Shown here piece by piece: positions 31,660 through 39,753 of a DNA stretch of 43,775 nt. This stretch comes from Halonatronomonas sp051745425 (GTDB lineage Bacteria > Bacillota > Halanaerobiia > Halanaerobiales > Halarsenatibacteraceae): contig JBNJEB010000003.1 in the NCBI GenBank assembly GCA_051745425.1, positions 1-43,775 of the forward strand, in the 5' to 3' direction. The notes below the pieces were generated by a model. The model made no database searches. It had not been told where the DNA came from and saw only the letters and a program-made list of their open reading frames with translations. A program made the position numbers and the translations under genes. How positions within the stretch are numbered: position 1 is the stretch's first letter; each line of letters starts with the position of its first letter.

Positions 31660-33217
31660 TTTCTTTCACTTCCTCAAGTGCCCCGGTAAACCTAAAGTTA
31701 AACCAGGTTATTGTCGCGGTTATCATAAATATAACGAGAGTTACCGCACTGGCTAGACCAAAATCAGCCCCTCTACCTGTTTCAAATGATAATCTATAAG
31801 TGTAACTGATCAAAATATCAGTTCCACCTGCAGGCGTCTGAGCTCCTGCTATTGCTGGTCGGCCCTCATTAAATAGATAAATAATATTGAAATTATTAAA
31901 ATTAAATGCAAATGAAGCAATTAATAATGGTGCAACACTAACCAGAAGTAAAGGAAGAGTAATGTATCTAAATTTCTGCCAGATACTTGCCCCATCAATT
32001 CTTGCAGCTTCATATAGATTATTATCTATACTTTGTAAAGCACCTAAAGTAATTAAAAGCATATAAGGAAAACCAAGCCATAAATTAATAAATACAAGGG
32101 CAACTCTAGTCCAAAATATACTATGCATAAATGGTAATGCAGATAAAAATGGTAAACTCTCTAATATACCGTTTATAACTCCAACTTCAGGATTAAATAA
32201 TCCACGCCAGATTAATACAGAAATAAAAGCCGGCATAGCATAAGGAACTATCAAAATGGTCCTGTAGAATTTTTTGAATTTTAATTTTTTATCATCAAGA
32301 ATAAGGGCAAGTAATAACCCTAACGCAAATGTTGTACCAACACTTAAGATAGCCCAGACAAATGTCCAAACAAAAACTCTAAAAAATGGCTGTAATATTC
32401 TTTGATCAGTTAAGAGACGACGATAGTTTCTTAAACCAACATATGTCCGATAACCAGGTGATAAACGACCTGCTTCATCATTATAAAAATGTCCTTCTAC
32501 TGGCTTAAATTCATATCCATCTCTATGATCAATTATTTTATCCTCTGAAGCTAAATATTCATACCTTTGCCTGTATAAAGCAAAAGTGTTAATATCATTC
32601 ATTCTAAGTTCATTATTACCATATTCCATACTTATATCTTCTAAAGCACTAAGATTTTGGTATAATTCCTGTTGCTCTAACTTTGAATAACCATTAATTG
32701 CATCTATTTCTCCGTCTCCTGTAGTATCTTTTAATCTTGGATCATCAGAGGTAATTTCCTCTATAGAATTATCTATAGTATCACCTATCATTAATTCTCC
32801 AGACTCCTGATCTTCAAATAACAATTTAAATTCATCATCTGATTTAAATGCAGTAAAATTATAAGTGTGGGTATCTTCTGGTAAAAAAGTTCTCCCCTCA
32901 AGTTGATTAATAACCTGTTCTTTATCCAACATATTTCCAGTACCATAATTAGTAGTAGATACATAAATAGTATAAAAAATTGGGTAAACGACCAATAATA
33001 TCATAAAGAAAGTTCCAGGGATAATATAACGCAACGGATATACCTTATCTGAAAGATAAACATAATTAATTATTACCATCACCAAAACTGTTAAAGCAAC
33101 TAGTATCCAGCCTTCTGTATATATACCAACAATTAAACTCCACAGTGCTAAAGCATTAAAAATTGCTAAAAATATTATTTTTATAAAATAAGTTTTATAT
33201 TTACGCCATAAATTCAA
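31652..33217 (-). CDS. malF: Maltodextrin ABC transporter permease MalF with large extracytoplasmic domain
   Basis: A 521-residue permease, much longer than the ~300 residues of most sugar permeases and close to the 514 of E. coli MalF. Three N-terminal helices are followed by an extracytoplasmic insertion (about residues 90-260, comparable to the P2 domain that contacts MalE), then the permease core with the EAA loop EAARIDGASIWQKF. The insertion contains DTTGDGEIDA, which resembles a calcium-binding EF-hand/dockerin loop. It ends overlapping malG by 8 bases. Between it and malE lies an intercistronic hairpin. Confidence 0.92.
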   Translation of the reverse strand: MNLWRKYKTYFIKIIFLAIFNALALWSLIVGIYTEGWILVALTVLVMVIINYVYLSDKVYPLRYIIPGTFFMILLVVYPIFYTIYVSTTNYGTGNMLDKEQVINQLEGRTFLPEDTHTYNFTAFKSDDEFKLLFEDQESGELMIGDTIDNSIEEITSDDPRLKDTTGDGEIDAINGYSKLEQQELYQNLSALEDISMEYGNNELRMNDINTFALYRQRYEYLASEDKIIDHRDGYEFKPVEGHFYNDEAGRLSPGYRTYVGLRNYRRLLTDQRILQPFFRVFVWTFVWAILSVGTTFALGLLLALILDDKKLKFKKFYRTILIVPYAMPAFISVLIWRGLFNPEVGVINGILESLPFLSALPFMHSIFWTRVALVFINLWLGFPYMLLITLGALQSIDNNLYEAARIDGASIWQKFRYITLPLLLVSVAPLLIASFAFNFNNFNIIYLFNEGRPAIAGAQTPAGGTDILISYTYRLSFETGRGADFGLASAVTLVIFMITATITWFNFRFTGALEEVKENE

Positions 33218-33249
33218 TTATCTCCCCTCCATTTCATGGGGTAGAAAAC

Positions 33250-33270
33250 GCCGGCATTTTAAATGCCGGC
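33250..33270 (-). repeat. Intercistronic hairpin between malE and malF
   Basis: GCCGGCATTT and AAATGCCGGC form a nearly loopless perfect inverted repeat, with a weak T tract (GTTTTC) on the minus strand. Position between the abundant binding protein and its permeases suggests partial termination or protection of the malE 3' end. Confidence 0.7.
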
Positions 33271-33310
33271 CCTTTCTTGTTTCTATATATTATTAACATT
33301 CTATTTTTCT

Positions 33311-34507
33311 TTACTCTTCAGACTGAATCGAATTTTTTATCTGTTCGACTGCATTATCAAGAGCATCTTCAGCAGATTGATCCTGGTTTAAAGCAAGAGA
33401 AAGAGCATCTTCCCAGGCACTCCAAACAGCTGCCATTTCAGTAATAGCAGGCATTGGAACTCCGGTCTCTGCACTTTCTAATACACCAGCTGTATCTGGA
33501 TCTTCTGAAGCCCTCTCACCAGCAGGAATGAATGTTGGAGGACGGTCATCAAGTTCATAGAAACGATACATTACTTCTTCCTGGGCAACAAATTCATTTA
33601 AGAAAGTCTGAGCAAGAATTCTATTTTCTGAGAATGATGAAATCATAAAGCCCTGAACACCAACAAATGGTCTAGCTTCATTTCCATTCATACTCGGGAG
33701 ACGAGTAAATCCATAATCAATTCCAGATTCCTGAATGTCAGATGCTGCCCATGGTCCAGTTAGCATCATACCAGCATCTCCACTTGTAAATATACTCATC
33801 ATTGTCTCATAATCTATATATGGTATATAACCATCATATAGTTCTACCAACTCTTCAAGTGCTCTTACAGAACCTTCATTATTTAAACCAATATCCATGG
33901 GGTCTAATACTCCATCTTCGTCTTCACCGAAGACATAACCCCCAAAACCACTAAAGAATGGGAAGGTATGATAAGGGTCTGGTTGAGGCATTACAAAACC
34001 ATACTTTTCAGCATCCTCATCTCTTAAATCTTTAACCATCTGAGCAAATTCTTCAAAAGTAGTTGGTGGCTCTGGTACCATATCTTTATTATAGAAAAGT
34101 CCTACAGATTCAATAGCATAAGGCATACCATAAAGATCTTCGCCCCAGGTAAATGCATCAAGTCCTGTTTCCATAAATTGATCTCTTTTATCACCTAAAT
34201 TCATTGGCTCCACTAAACCATTAGCTACTAGTTCCCCCATCCAGTCGTGAGCACCAACAATAATATCTGGTCCTTCACCGGAAGGCCCTTCTATTGCTAG
34301 ATCGTCTCTAATGTCACCAAATGGTTTCTCCTGTACTTCTACTGGAATACCATACATTTCTTCAAATTCTTCTTTAATATCCTCAAGTACTGGGGTTCTT
34401 GTTTCATCAGCCCAGATCAAAAGTTCACCAGAAGTTGAAGCTTCAGCTACATTTGCCATACCAAATATCATTACTAGAGCAAGCATTAATCCAATTACTT
34501 TTTTCAT
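33311..34507 (-). CDS. malE: Maltose/maltodextrin-binding protein MalE
   Basis: A 398-residue extracytoplasmic solute-binding protein, family 1. The signal peptide has a basic start and a hydrophobic core and ends ANVAEAST, an SPase I site; there is no lipobox Cys. In monoderm Firmicutes these proteins are nearly always lipoproteins, so this suggests a periplasm. The mature protein starts GELLIWADETRTPVLED and has GPWAASDIQESGI, conserved in MalE. It is strongly acidic, consistent with a halophile. The ATG follows AGGGGGA. lacI ends 105 bases upstream; no convincing promoter was found between. Confidence 0.93.
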   Translation of the reverse strand: MKKVIGLMLALVMIFGMANVAEASTSGELLIWADETRTPVLEDIKEEFEEMYGIPVEVQEKPFGDIRDDLAIEGPSGEGPDIIVGAHDWMGELVANGLVEPMNLGDKRDQFMETGLDAFTWGEDLYGMPYAIESVGLFYNKDMVPEPPTTFEEFAQMVKDLRDEDAEKYGFVMPQPDPYHTFPFFSGFGGYVFGEDEDGVLDPMDIGLNNEGSVRALEELVELYDGYIPYIDYETMMSIFTSGDAGMMLTGPWAASDIQESGIDYGFTRLPSMNGNEARPFVGVQGFMISSFSENRILAQTFLNEFVAQEEVMYRFYELDDRPPTFIPAGERASEDPDTAGVLESAETGVPMPAITEMAAVWSAWEDALSLALNQDQSAEDALDNAVEQIKNSIQSEE

Positions 34508-34612
34508 TTTTTAAGTCCCCCTATTAATTTAGTTTTAAAGATTCTAAAAAATTCAGCATAACACTTAGTTAATCTTATCACCCCCCAAATAAAAGTATGT
34601 TCCAATTCAAAT

Positions 34613-35629
34613 CTACTTGAATTTTAATGACTCCCTCTCTATAATTTCAGTTGGGATTATTTTTTCTTCACCATTATAAGAAGTTTCTTCAAGCATTTTA
34701 ATTAGCATACTTATAGCCTTCTGGCCCATTTCAACAATAGGTATTTTAACTGTAGTTAAAGCTGGCTTTAAATAAGAAACTAATGTATGGTCATTAAAGC
34801 CTACAATACCAATTTGATCTGGAATAGAAAAACCAAGTATTTCTGCAGTCTGAACTGCTGCCATTCCTAAAAGATCATCAAAAGCAATCAATACATCTAC
34901 TTTATGATTTGATAAAATTTTATAAGCAGATTTTTCAGCAGATTCAAAGGTAAAGTCTGTAAATTCTATTTTATCTTGATTAAGCTCCAAATTATAAGCT
35001 TTAAGCGCATCTATTACACCTTTAAGTCTATCACCAGTAAATACATAATCTTTATGTCCAGCAAGAATAGAAAACTCTTTATATCCTGAATGAATTAGTC
35101 TTTCAACCAAAGAATAAGCTGCTTTGTAATTATCATTATCTACTCTTGGAATAGACTGAAATTCTTCGCTCCTACCAATTAAAACAAATGGATAACTATT
35201 TTCTAATAATTGTTTAATTAAATCGTCATTGATCCTTGAGGCCAGCAGAACTAAACCATCAACTTTTCCTACTTTTAATTGTTTTAGAGCTTCCTGATAT
35301 TCATCTTCGTAATTATCAGCAGCTGTCAATAAAAGACTATAATTTTTTTCCTGAGCAACAGCAGCAATACCCTGAATAACGCCTGAGAAAAAAGGATTAG
35401 CCAGAGCCCTGTCAGTTGGCCTTGACATTACAAGTCCAATAGACCTGGTTTTTTGCTTTACAAGACTTCTTGCAATTGCATTAGGAAAATAGCCCATTTC
35501 TTCCATAATAAATCTTACCTTATCTTTTGTTGGCTCACTAATATTGGGACTATCACTTATAACTCTTGAAACTGTTGAAGGAGAAACATCCGCTTCTTTT
35601 GCTACATCTTTTATAGTTATTTTATTCAT
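34613..35629 (-). CDS. LacI-family transcriptional regulator (MalR-like)
   Basis: A 338-residue repressor starting at MNKITIKDVAKEADVS (ATG 35629), with AAAGGTG 7 bases before. A longer frame to 35689 exists, but it has no ribosome site and would put a palindromic operator inside the coding region. The helix-turn-helix KDVAKEADVSPSTVSRVI is classic LacI, and the rest is a sugar-binding periplasmic-type domain ending EKIIPTEIIERESL. Gene order makes it the likely regulator of malEFG and the GH13 gene. An operator of LacI/CcpA symmetry lies 46 bases upstream of its start, suggesting autoregulation. Confidence 0.92.
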   Translation of the reverse strand: MNKITIKDVAKEADVSPSTVSRVISDSPNISEPTKDKVRFIMEEMGYFPNAIARSLVKQKTRSIGLVMSRPTDRALANPFFSGVIQGIAAVAQEKNYSLLLTAADNYEDEYQEALKQLKVGKVDGLVLLASRINDDLIKQLLENSYPFVLIGRSEEFQSIPRVDNDNYKAAYSLVERLIHSGYKEFSILAGHKDYVFTGDRLKGVIDALKAYNLELNQDKIEFTDFTFESAEKSAYKILSNHKVDVLIAFDDLLGMAAVQTAEILGFSIPDQIGIVGFNDHTLVSYLKPALTTVKIPIVEMGQKAISMLIKMLEETSYNGEEKIIPTEIIERESLKFK

Positions 35630-35674
35630 TCTAATCACCTTTGTCTCGCTCATACAATATTTAGAATCAACAAA

Positions 35675-35688
35675 TGCAAACGCTTGCA
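35675..35688. promoter_or_regulatory. LacI/GalR-family operator (cre-like palindrome)
   Basis: TGCAAACGCTTGCA is an inverted repeat with a central CG and fits the LacI-family operator form and the CcpA cre pattern TGnAAnCGnnnnCA. It lies upstream of the lacI-family start. Binding by the encoded protein or by a CcpA homologue cannot be separated. Confidence 0.65.
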
Positions 35689-35745
35689 CGAATAATAAAA
35701 AAATAATATTGACTTACTTTATTTATTCTACACTTGAATTAAAAA

Positions 35746-35781
35746 TCCTGCTTCTTAAGATTATTTTCTTAAAAAGCAGGA
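35746..35781 (-). terminator. Terminator after the LysM/M23 gene
   Basis: A 15-base stem with one mismatch (35746-35760 with 35767-35781) and a 6-base loop, followed on the minus strand by ATTTTTAATT. It lies 8 bases after the M23 stop codon. Confidence 0.88.
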
Positions 35782-35788
35782 ATCTATT

Positions 35789-36922
35789 TTATCTTAAATA
35801 ACCTGCTGGATTAACTGGACGCCCATTTACTCTAACTTCAAAATGAACATGTGGCCCTGTTGAACGGCCAGTATTACCAGATCGAGCTATTACTTGCTCT
35901 CTATTTACTCTCTGACCTGTTCTTACATTGAATGAATTTAAATGAGCATATAATGTTCGCATCCCTTGCTGATGCTCAACTATTACTGTATTACCATACC
36001 CAGATGACCAGCCTACGTAGACTATTCTACCACTACCAGCAGACTTAACAGGTGTACCTATTGGCACTGCATAATCAATCCCGCTATGTTGTCTTCCCCA
36101 GCGAGGTCCAAATGGGCTGCTAATTCTACCACCCACCGGTCTAATAAACATTTGACTTAATCTATCTTGATAACCAAATTCAGGTTTAGCACCTGGCAAA
36201 ATTATATTTTTTCCTGTCGATATATTATCTGAATTAATTATATTATTTGCCTGCAATACTCTATCTGTATCTAAATTATATTTTGATATAAGCTCTTGCA
36301 AAGAATCTCCAGGGCCTATTCTATACATGATACCTTTCACAGGAAGAATTTTTAGTTCGTCACCTGGCATTATTTGATTCATATCATTTATATCATTAGC
36401 CCCAATTAGAGTATCTATATTAATATCATATTTACTTGCTATAGTCCAGAGACTTTCTCCAGGTCGAACAACATGAGTCTTAACATCTGATAATAAATTA
36501 TAATGGCTATAATCCTTATTTAAAGCCTGAATAAAACCTATCCCTGTTATTTCTTTTAATTTATCTTCTAATTGACGATCAAAATTTTCCCTGGCTTCAG
36601 AAGCTAAATTTATTTCTCTTTCTGAATTAGAATTTTCCCAGGAAATCTGTCTATCCCCAATCACGAAATCTATTTTATTCTGATGAAAATTAACTGGTAA
36701 TGCAGTTGAGGTTATGTAATTTAAATCTCTATCTTCCTGATCTGATGTATCTAAAAAACCAAAACTTAATAATGATAATGGGGAATCAAAATCTTTATGT
36801 ATAAGTTCTGAATCTTCTTGAATTCGAGCATTTATTTCATTAATAATAGGACTGGACTGAATAATCAATAAAAATACAAATATAAAAAAGACCAGCAATA
36901 ATTGTTTTCTTGACATATGCAT
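35789..36922 (-). CDS. LysM-domain M23 metallopeptidase (cell-wall endopeptidase or amidase activator)
   Basis: A 377-residue envelope protein. An N-terminal hydrophobic anchor (LLLVFFIFVFLLIIQSS) is followed by a spacer, then two LysM domains (about residues 155-200 beginning HVVRPGESLWTIA, and 205-250 beginning YRIGPGDSLQELI) and a C-terminal M23 domain (about 265-377). The zinc ligands are visible: H and D in RQHSGIDYA and HVHFE near the end, with YAHLNS between. All catalytic ligands seem present, so it may be active. M23 proteins with LysM act on peptidoglycan in division or sporulation. RBS is GGGGATG for the ATG at 36922; a second Met is two codons further. It is flanked by two terminators, so likely single. 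Confidence 0.92.
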   Translation of the reverse strand: MHMSRKQLLLVFFIFVFLLIIQSSPIINEINARIQEDSELIHKDFDSPLSLLSFGFLDTSDQEDRDLNYITSTALPVNFHQNKIDFVIGDRQISWENSNSEREINLASEARENFDRQLEDKLKEITGIGFIQALNKDYSHYNLLSDVKTHVVRPGESLWTIASKYDINIDTLIGANDINDMNQIMPGDELKILPVKGIMYRIGPGDSLQELISKYNLDTDRVLQANNIINSDNISTGKNIILPGAKPEFGYQDRLSQMFIRPVGGRISSPFGPRWGRQHSGIDYAVPIGTPVKSAGSGRIVYVGWSSGYGNTVIVEHQQGMRTLYAHLNSFNVRTGQRVNREQVIARSGNTGRSTGPHVHFEVRVNGRPVNPAGYLR

Positions 36923-36992
36923 GCCACATCCCCAATCTATGTATAATATTATAATCTTTCAATTAATATTATATAATATTTTGATGAAAAAG

Positions 36993-37028
36993 TCCAGCCT
37001 TGCATGAAATAATAGGCAAAAGGCTGGA
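36993..37028 (-). terminator. Terminator after csoR
   Basis: TCCAGCCTT and AAGGCTGGA (36993-37001 and 37020-37028) with an 18-base loop, followed on the minus strand by CTTTTTC. It lies 8 bases after the csoR stop codon. Confidence 0.8.
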
Positions 37029-37036
37029 TAAACTAT

Positions 37037-37312
37037 TTAATCAACAAAACGATTAACTGTATCTAAAAGTTCTGGAACTACTTTTTCAGTATTGCCATTT
37101 TGAATTGCCTCGCTAACACAACCTTCAACGTGTCTTTGTAAAACCTTCAAACCAACATTCTTTAGAGCTCCTCTACTGGCTGCTATCTGAGTTAAAATAT
37201 CAATACAATATTTATCTTCTTCTATCATTCTAGCCAGACCTCTTACCTGACCTTCTATTCTGCTTAAGCGGTTTAATAAAGCTTTTTTATCTTCACTTTG
37301 TAATGAACTCAT
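37037..37312 (-). CDS. csoR: CsoR-family copper-sensing repressor
   Basis: A 91-residue DUF156-family tetrameric repressor. The three Cu(I) ligands of CsoR occur at the same positions as in the founding M. tuberculosis protein: C36, H61 and C65, together with the second-shell residues Y35 and E81. That full set separates CsoR from the persulfide (CstR), nickel (RcnR) and formaldehyde (FrmR) sensors. No copper ATPase or chaperone gene is adjacent, so its regulon lies elsewhere apart from itself. The ATG has GGAGGG. A palindromic operator covers its own transcription start. Confidence 0.9.
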   Translation of the reverse strand: MSSLQSEDKKALLNRLSRIEGQVRGLARMIEEDKYCIDILTQIAASRGALKNVGLKVLQRHVEGCVSEAIQNGNTEKVVPELLDTVNRFVD

Positions 37313-37332
37313 AATATCCCTCCAATTATTTA

Positions 37333-37383
37333 ATACCCAATGCCGGTATATTTATAATAGCATCTTATATTAACTTATGTCAA
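37333..37383 (-). promoter_or_regulatory. csoR promoter with CsoR-type operator at the start site
   Basis: Minus-strand TTGACA (37383-37378), 18-base spacer, TATTAT (37359-37354). Just downstream, ATACCGGCATTGGGTAT (37349-37333) is an inverted repeat (ATACC/GGTAT) with GC core, as in CsoR operators. Its place over the start site fits autorepression relieved by Cu(I). Confidence 0.65.
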
Positions 37384-37393
37384 GATTAAACGC

Positions 37394-37421
37394 TTGTATT
37401 TATAGATTAATTTGGTATAAT
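37394..37421 (+). promoter_or_regulatory. hflX promoter
   Basis: TTGTAT (37394-37399), 16-base spacer, TATAAT (37416-37421). Transcription should begin near 37428, which leaves only about 10 bases before the GGAGGG ribosome site at 37439-37444. Confidence 0.65.
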
Positions 37422-37450
37422 TAAAATATCAAATAAATGGAGGGATTAAT

Positions 37451-38695
37451 ATTAAAAGAAATAACTTTGCTACTGGTATAAATAAAGACCATGTGCTACT
37501 CATTGGAGAAAACAGAGAAAATATTGAAGAATTAAAAGAATTAACTTTAACAGCTGGTGGAAATGTCAAAGGTTATATTAAATACAGAAAAGATAATGTT
37601 AATCCAGCTCACTATATAGGTACTGGAAAATTAAATGAAATTAAAAATTCAGTAATGATAAAAGAAATAAATCTTGTTATTTTTGACTGTGAATTAACCC
37701 CTGCCCAATTAAGAAATTTAGAAGAGGAACTAGAAATACGAGTAATTGATAGAACTCAATTAATTCTTGACATCTTTTCATTACACGCTAAAACAAAGGA
37801 AAGTAAATTGCAGGTTGAAAAAGCTCAACTAGAATATATGCTTTCAAGACTAACAGGAAAAGGGACAGAAATGTCCCGACTTGCTGGTGGTATTGGAACC
37901 AGGGGACCCGGAGAATCTAAACTGGAAACTGATAGAAGAAGAATTAATAAAAGAATTCATAGATTAAAAAATGAATTAAAAGAGATTGAAAAAACTAGAA
38001 ATGTGCAACGTCAGGATAGGAAAGATCCCATTATCGCTTTAGCTGGTTATACAAACGCCGGCAAGTCCACTTTATTAAATCAACTAACAGATGCTGATAA
38101 ATTAGTTGCAGATCAATTGTTTGCAACATTAGATTCAACTATGAGAAATTTTAAATTGCCTGGAGGTAAATCAGCTATTATCTCTGATACAGTAGGTTTT
38201 ATAAAAGATCTCCCCCATAGTCTAATCGCTTCTTTTAGAGCAACCTTAGAAGAAATTAATCAATCAGATATTATTATACATCTGGTTGATAGTTCCACTG
38301 AAAATATAGACAAAAAAATGAAAACAGTTGATAATGTAATTGAAGAAATAACTGTAAAGGAAAAACAACAAATACTTGTATTTAATAAAATAGACCTTTT
38401 AAAACCTGAAAATAAGCAGTTTTTAAAAAATTGCTATCCAGATTCAATTTTTATTTCTGCAAAAACAGGAAAAAATATTGAAGTTTTATTAGAAAAAATC
38501 CAGGAAATTGTTTATAAAAAGTTTAAAACAGTAGCGGGGTTAATCAATTATGAAGATGCTTATTTAATTGAAAAACTTCATAATAATGGCGAGGTAGAAA
38601 AAGAAAAATATATTCAGGATGGTATCTATGTTAAAGCCTATGCCCCAAAATCTTTAGCTGAAAAAATTAATAAAAAGATAAAAAAGCCCTCCTAA
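37451..38695 (+). CDS. hflX: Ribosome-associated GTPase HflX (probable AUU start)
   Basis: HflX splits or rescues stalled ribosomes and binds the 50S subunit. The glycine-rich linker GGIGTRGPGESKLE, G1 GYTNAGKST, G3 DTVGFI and G4 NKID are all present; total about 414 residues. The start is unusual. The first standard start codon in frame is GTG at 37493, but that lies inside the conserved first strand (HVLLIGEN) and has no ribosome site. A strong GGAGGG at 37439-37444 is 6 bases before an in-frame ATT at 37451. An in-frame stop at 37418-37420 limits the N-terminus. I therefore chose ATT, giving 14 extra residues. A terminator begins within the stop region. Confidence 0.88.
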   Translation: MKRNNFATGINKDHVLLIGENRENIEELKELTLTAGGNVKGYIKYRKDNVNPAHYIGTGKLNEIKNSVMIKEINLVIFDCELTPAQLRNLEEELEIRVIDRTQLILDIFSLHAKTKESKLQVEKAQLEYMLSRLTGKGTEMSRLAGGIGTRGPGESKLETDRRRINKRIHRLKNELKEIEKTRNVQRQDRKDPIIALAGYTNAGKSTLLNQLTDADKLVADQLFATLDSTMRNFKLPGGKSAIISDTVGFIKDLPHSLIASFRATLEEINQSDIIIHLVDSSTENIDKKMKTVDNVIEEITVKEKQQILVFNKIDLLKPENKQFLKNCYPDSIFISAKTGKNIEVLLEKIQEIVYKKFKTVAGLINYEDAYLIEKLHNNGEVEKEKYIQDGIYVKAYAPKSLAEKINKKIKKPS

Positions 38696-38710
38696 ATAGG
38701 AGGGCTTTTT
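38681..38710. terminator. Bidirectional terminator between hflX and the peptide-ABC genes
   Basis: AAAAAGCCCTCCT and AGGAGGGCTTTTT form a perfect 13-base stem with loop AAAT. T runs occur on both strands, so it ends hflX (whose stop codon lies in the hairpin) and the convergent ATPase operon. Confidence 0.93.
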
Positions 38711-38731
38711 TATATAAAACTAAATTTTTCA

Positions 38732-39742
38732 TTAATTTACAGCTTCATGTTCCTGATCAGTTACATGACATGCTGACATATGTCCTCCACCATAATCTTT
38801 AAATTCTGGTTCCACTTCACTACAAATATCAATAGCTTCCGGACAACGCGGGTGGAACCTGCATCCAGAAGGTGGATTTACAGGACTTGGCACGTCTCCT
38901 TCTAATATAATCCTCTCCTTTTTATAAGTAGGATCTGCAACTGGAATAGCCGACAATAATGAACGTGTATATGGATGTAAGGTATTATCAAAAAGTTCTT
39001 TTTTATCAGCCAATTCAACTAATTTACCAAGATACATAACTGCTATTCTGTCACTTATATGCTTTACTACACTTAAATCATGTGCTATAAATAGATATGT
39101 CAGATCAAACTCATCCTGCAAATCTTCCATCAAATTAATAACCTGTGCCTGAATCGAAACATCCAGAGCGGAAACAGGTTCATCGCAGATTATCAAATGA
39201 GGATTTACAGCCAGTGCTCTAGCTACACCTATTCTTTGTCGCTGACCACCAGAAAACTCATGAGGATATCTTTTCATATGATCAGCTAATAAACCTACTC
39301 TTTCAAGTAAATCTTCAACCTTCTGATTTCTTTCTTTCTTGTTTTTAGCAAGATTATGAATATCCATAGGCTCGCCAATAATATCAGCAACAGTCATTCT
39401 TGGATTTAATGATGCATATGGATCTTGAAAGATTATTTGCATCTGACGACGAACACTTCTCATATCTTTTTTATCTAATTCATGAATGTTTTTACCATCA
39501 AATATAACTTCTCCATCTGTAGCTTCTAGAAGACGAAGAATAGTTCTACCAGTTGTAGATTTGCCACATCCAGATTCACCTACAAGACCAAGGGTTTCAC
39601 CAGATTTTATGCTAAAGCTCACATCGTCTACCGCTTTTACATGACCAACAGTTCTACGGAAAACACCGGCTTTTACCGGAAAATACTTCTTTAAGTTTTT
39701 TACTTCTAGCAGATTTTCATTTTCAACTGCCAAATCATTCAC
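38732..39742 (-). CDS. dppF: Oligopeptide/dipeptide ABC importer ATPase (DppF/OppF)
   Basis: A 336-residue peptide-importer ATPase. Walker A GESGCGKST, signature SGGQRQRIGVARAL, Walker B LIICDEPVSALD and the C-terminal oligopeptide domain (PVNPPSGCRFHPRCPEA, then C further on) are complete. The clustered C-terminal Cys are those that in some Dpp ATPases bind an iron-sulfur cluster. It is 11 bases downstream of dppD. The two permease genes and a full-size binding protein, expected in the same operon, are absent here. Confidence 0.92.
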   Translation of the reverse strand: MNDLAVENENLLEVKNLKKYFPVKAGVFRRTVGHVKAVDDVSFSIKSGETLGLVGESGCGKSTTGRTILRLLEATDGEVIFDGKNIHELDKKDMRSVRRQMQIIFQDPYASLNPRMTVADIIGEPMDIHNLAKNKKERNQKVEDLLERVGLLADHMKRYPHEFSGGQRQRIGVARALAVNPHLIICDEPVSALDVSIQAQVINLMEDLQDEFDLTYLFIAHDLSVVKHISDRIAVMYLGKLVELADKKELFDNTLHPYTRSLLSAIPVADPTYKKERIILEGDVPSPVNPPSGCRFHPRCPEAIDICSEVEPEFKDYGGGHMSACHVTDQEHEAVN

Positions 39743-39753
39743 CTCCAGCTAAT

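Noticed and set aside
34508..34612. Separate promoter for malE
   Set aside because: No -35/-10 pair with acceptable spacing was found; co-transcription with the LacI-family gene or an undetected promoter remain possible.
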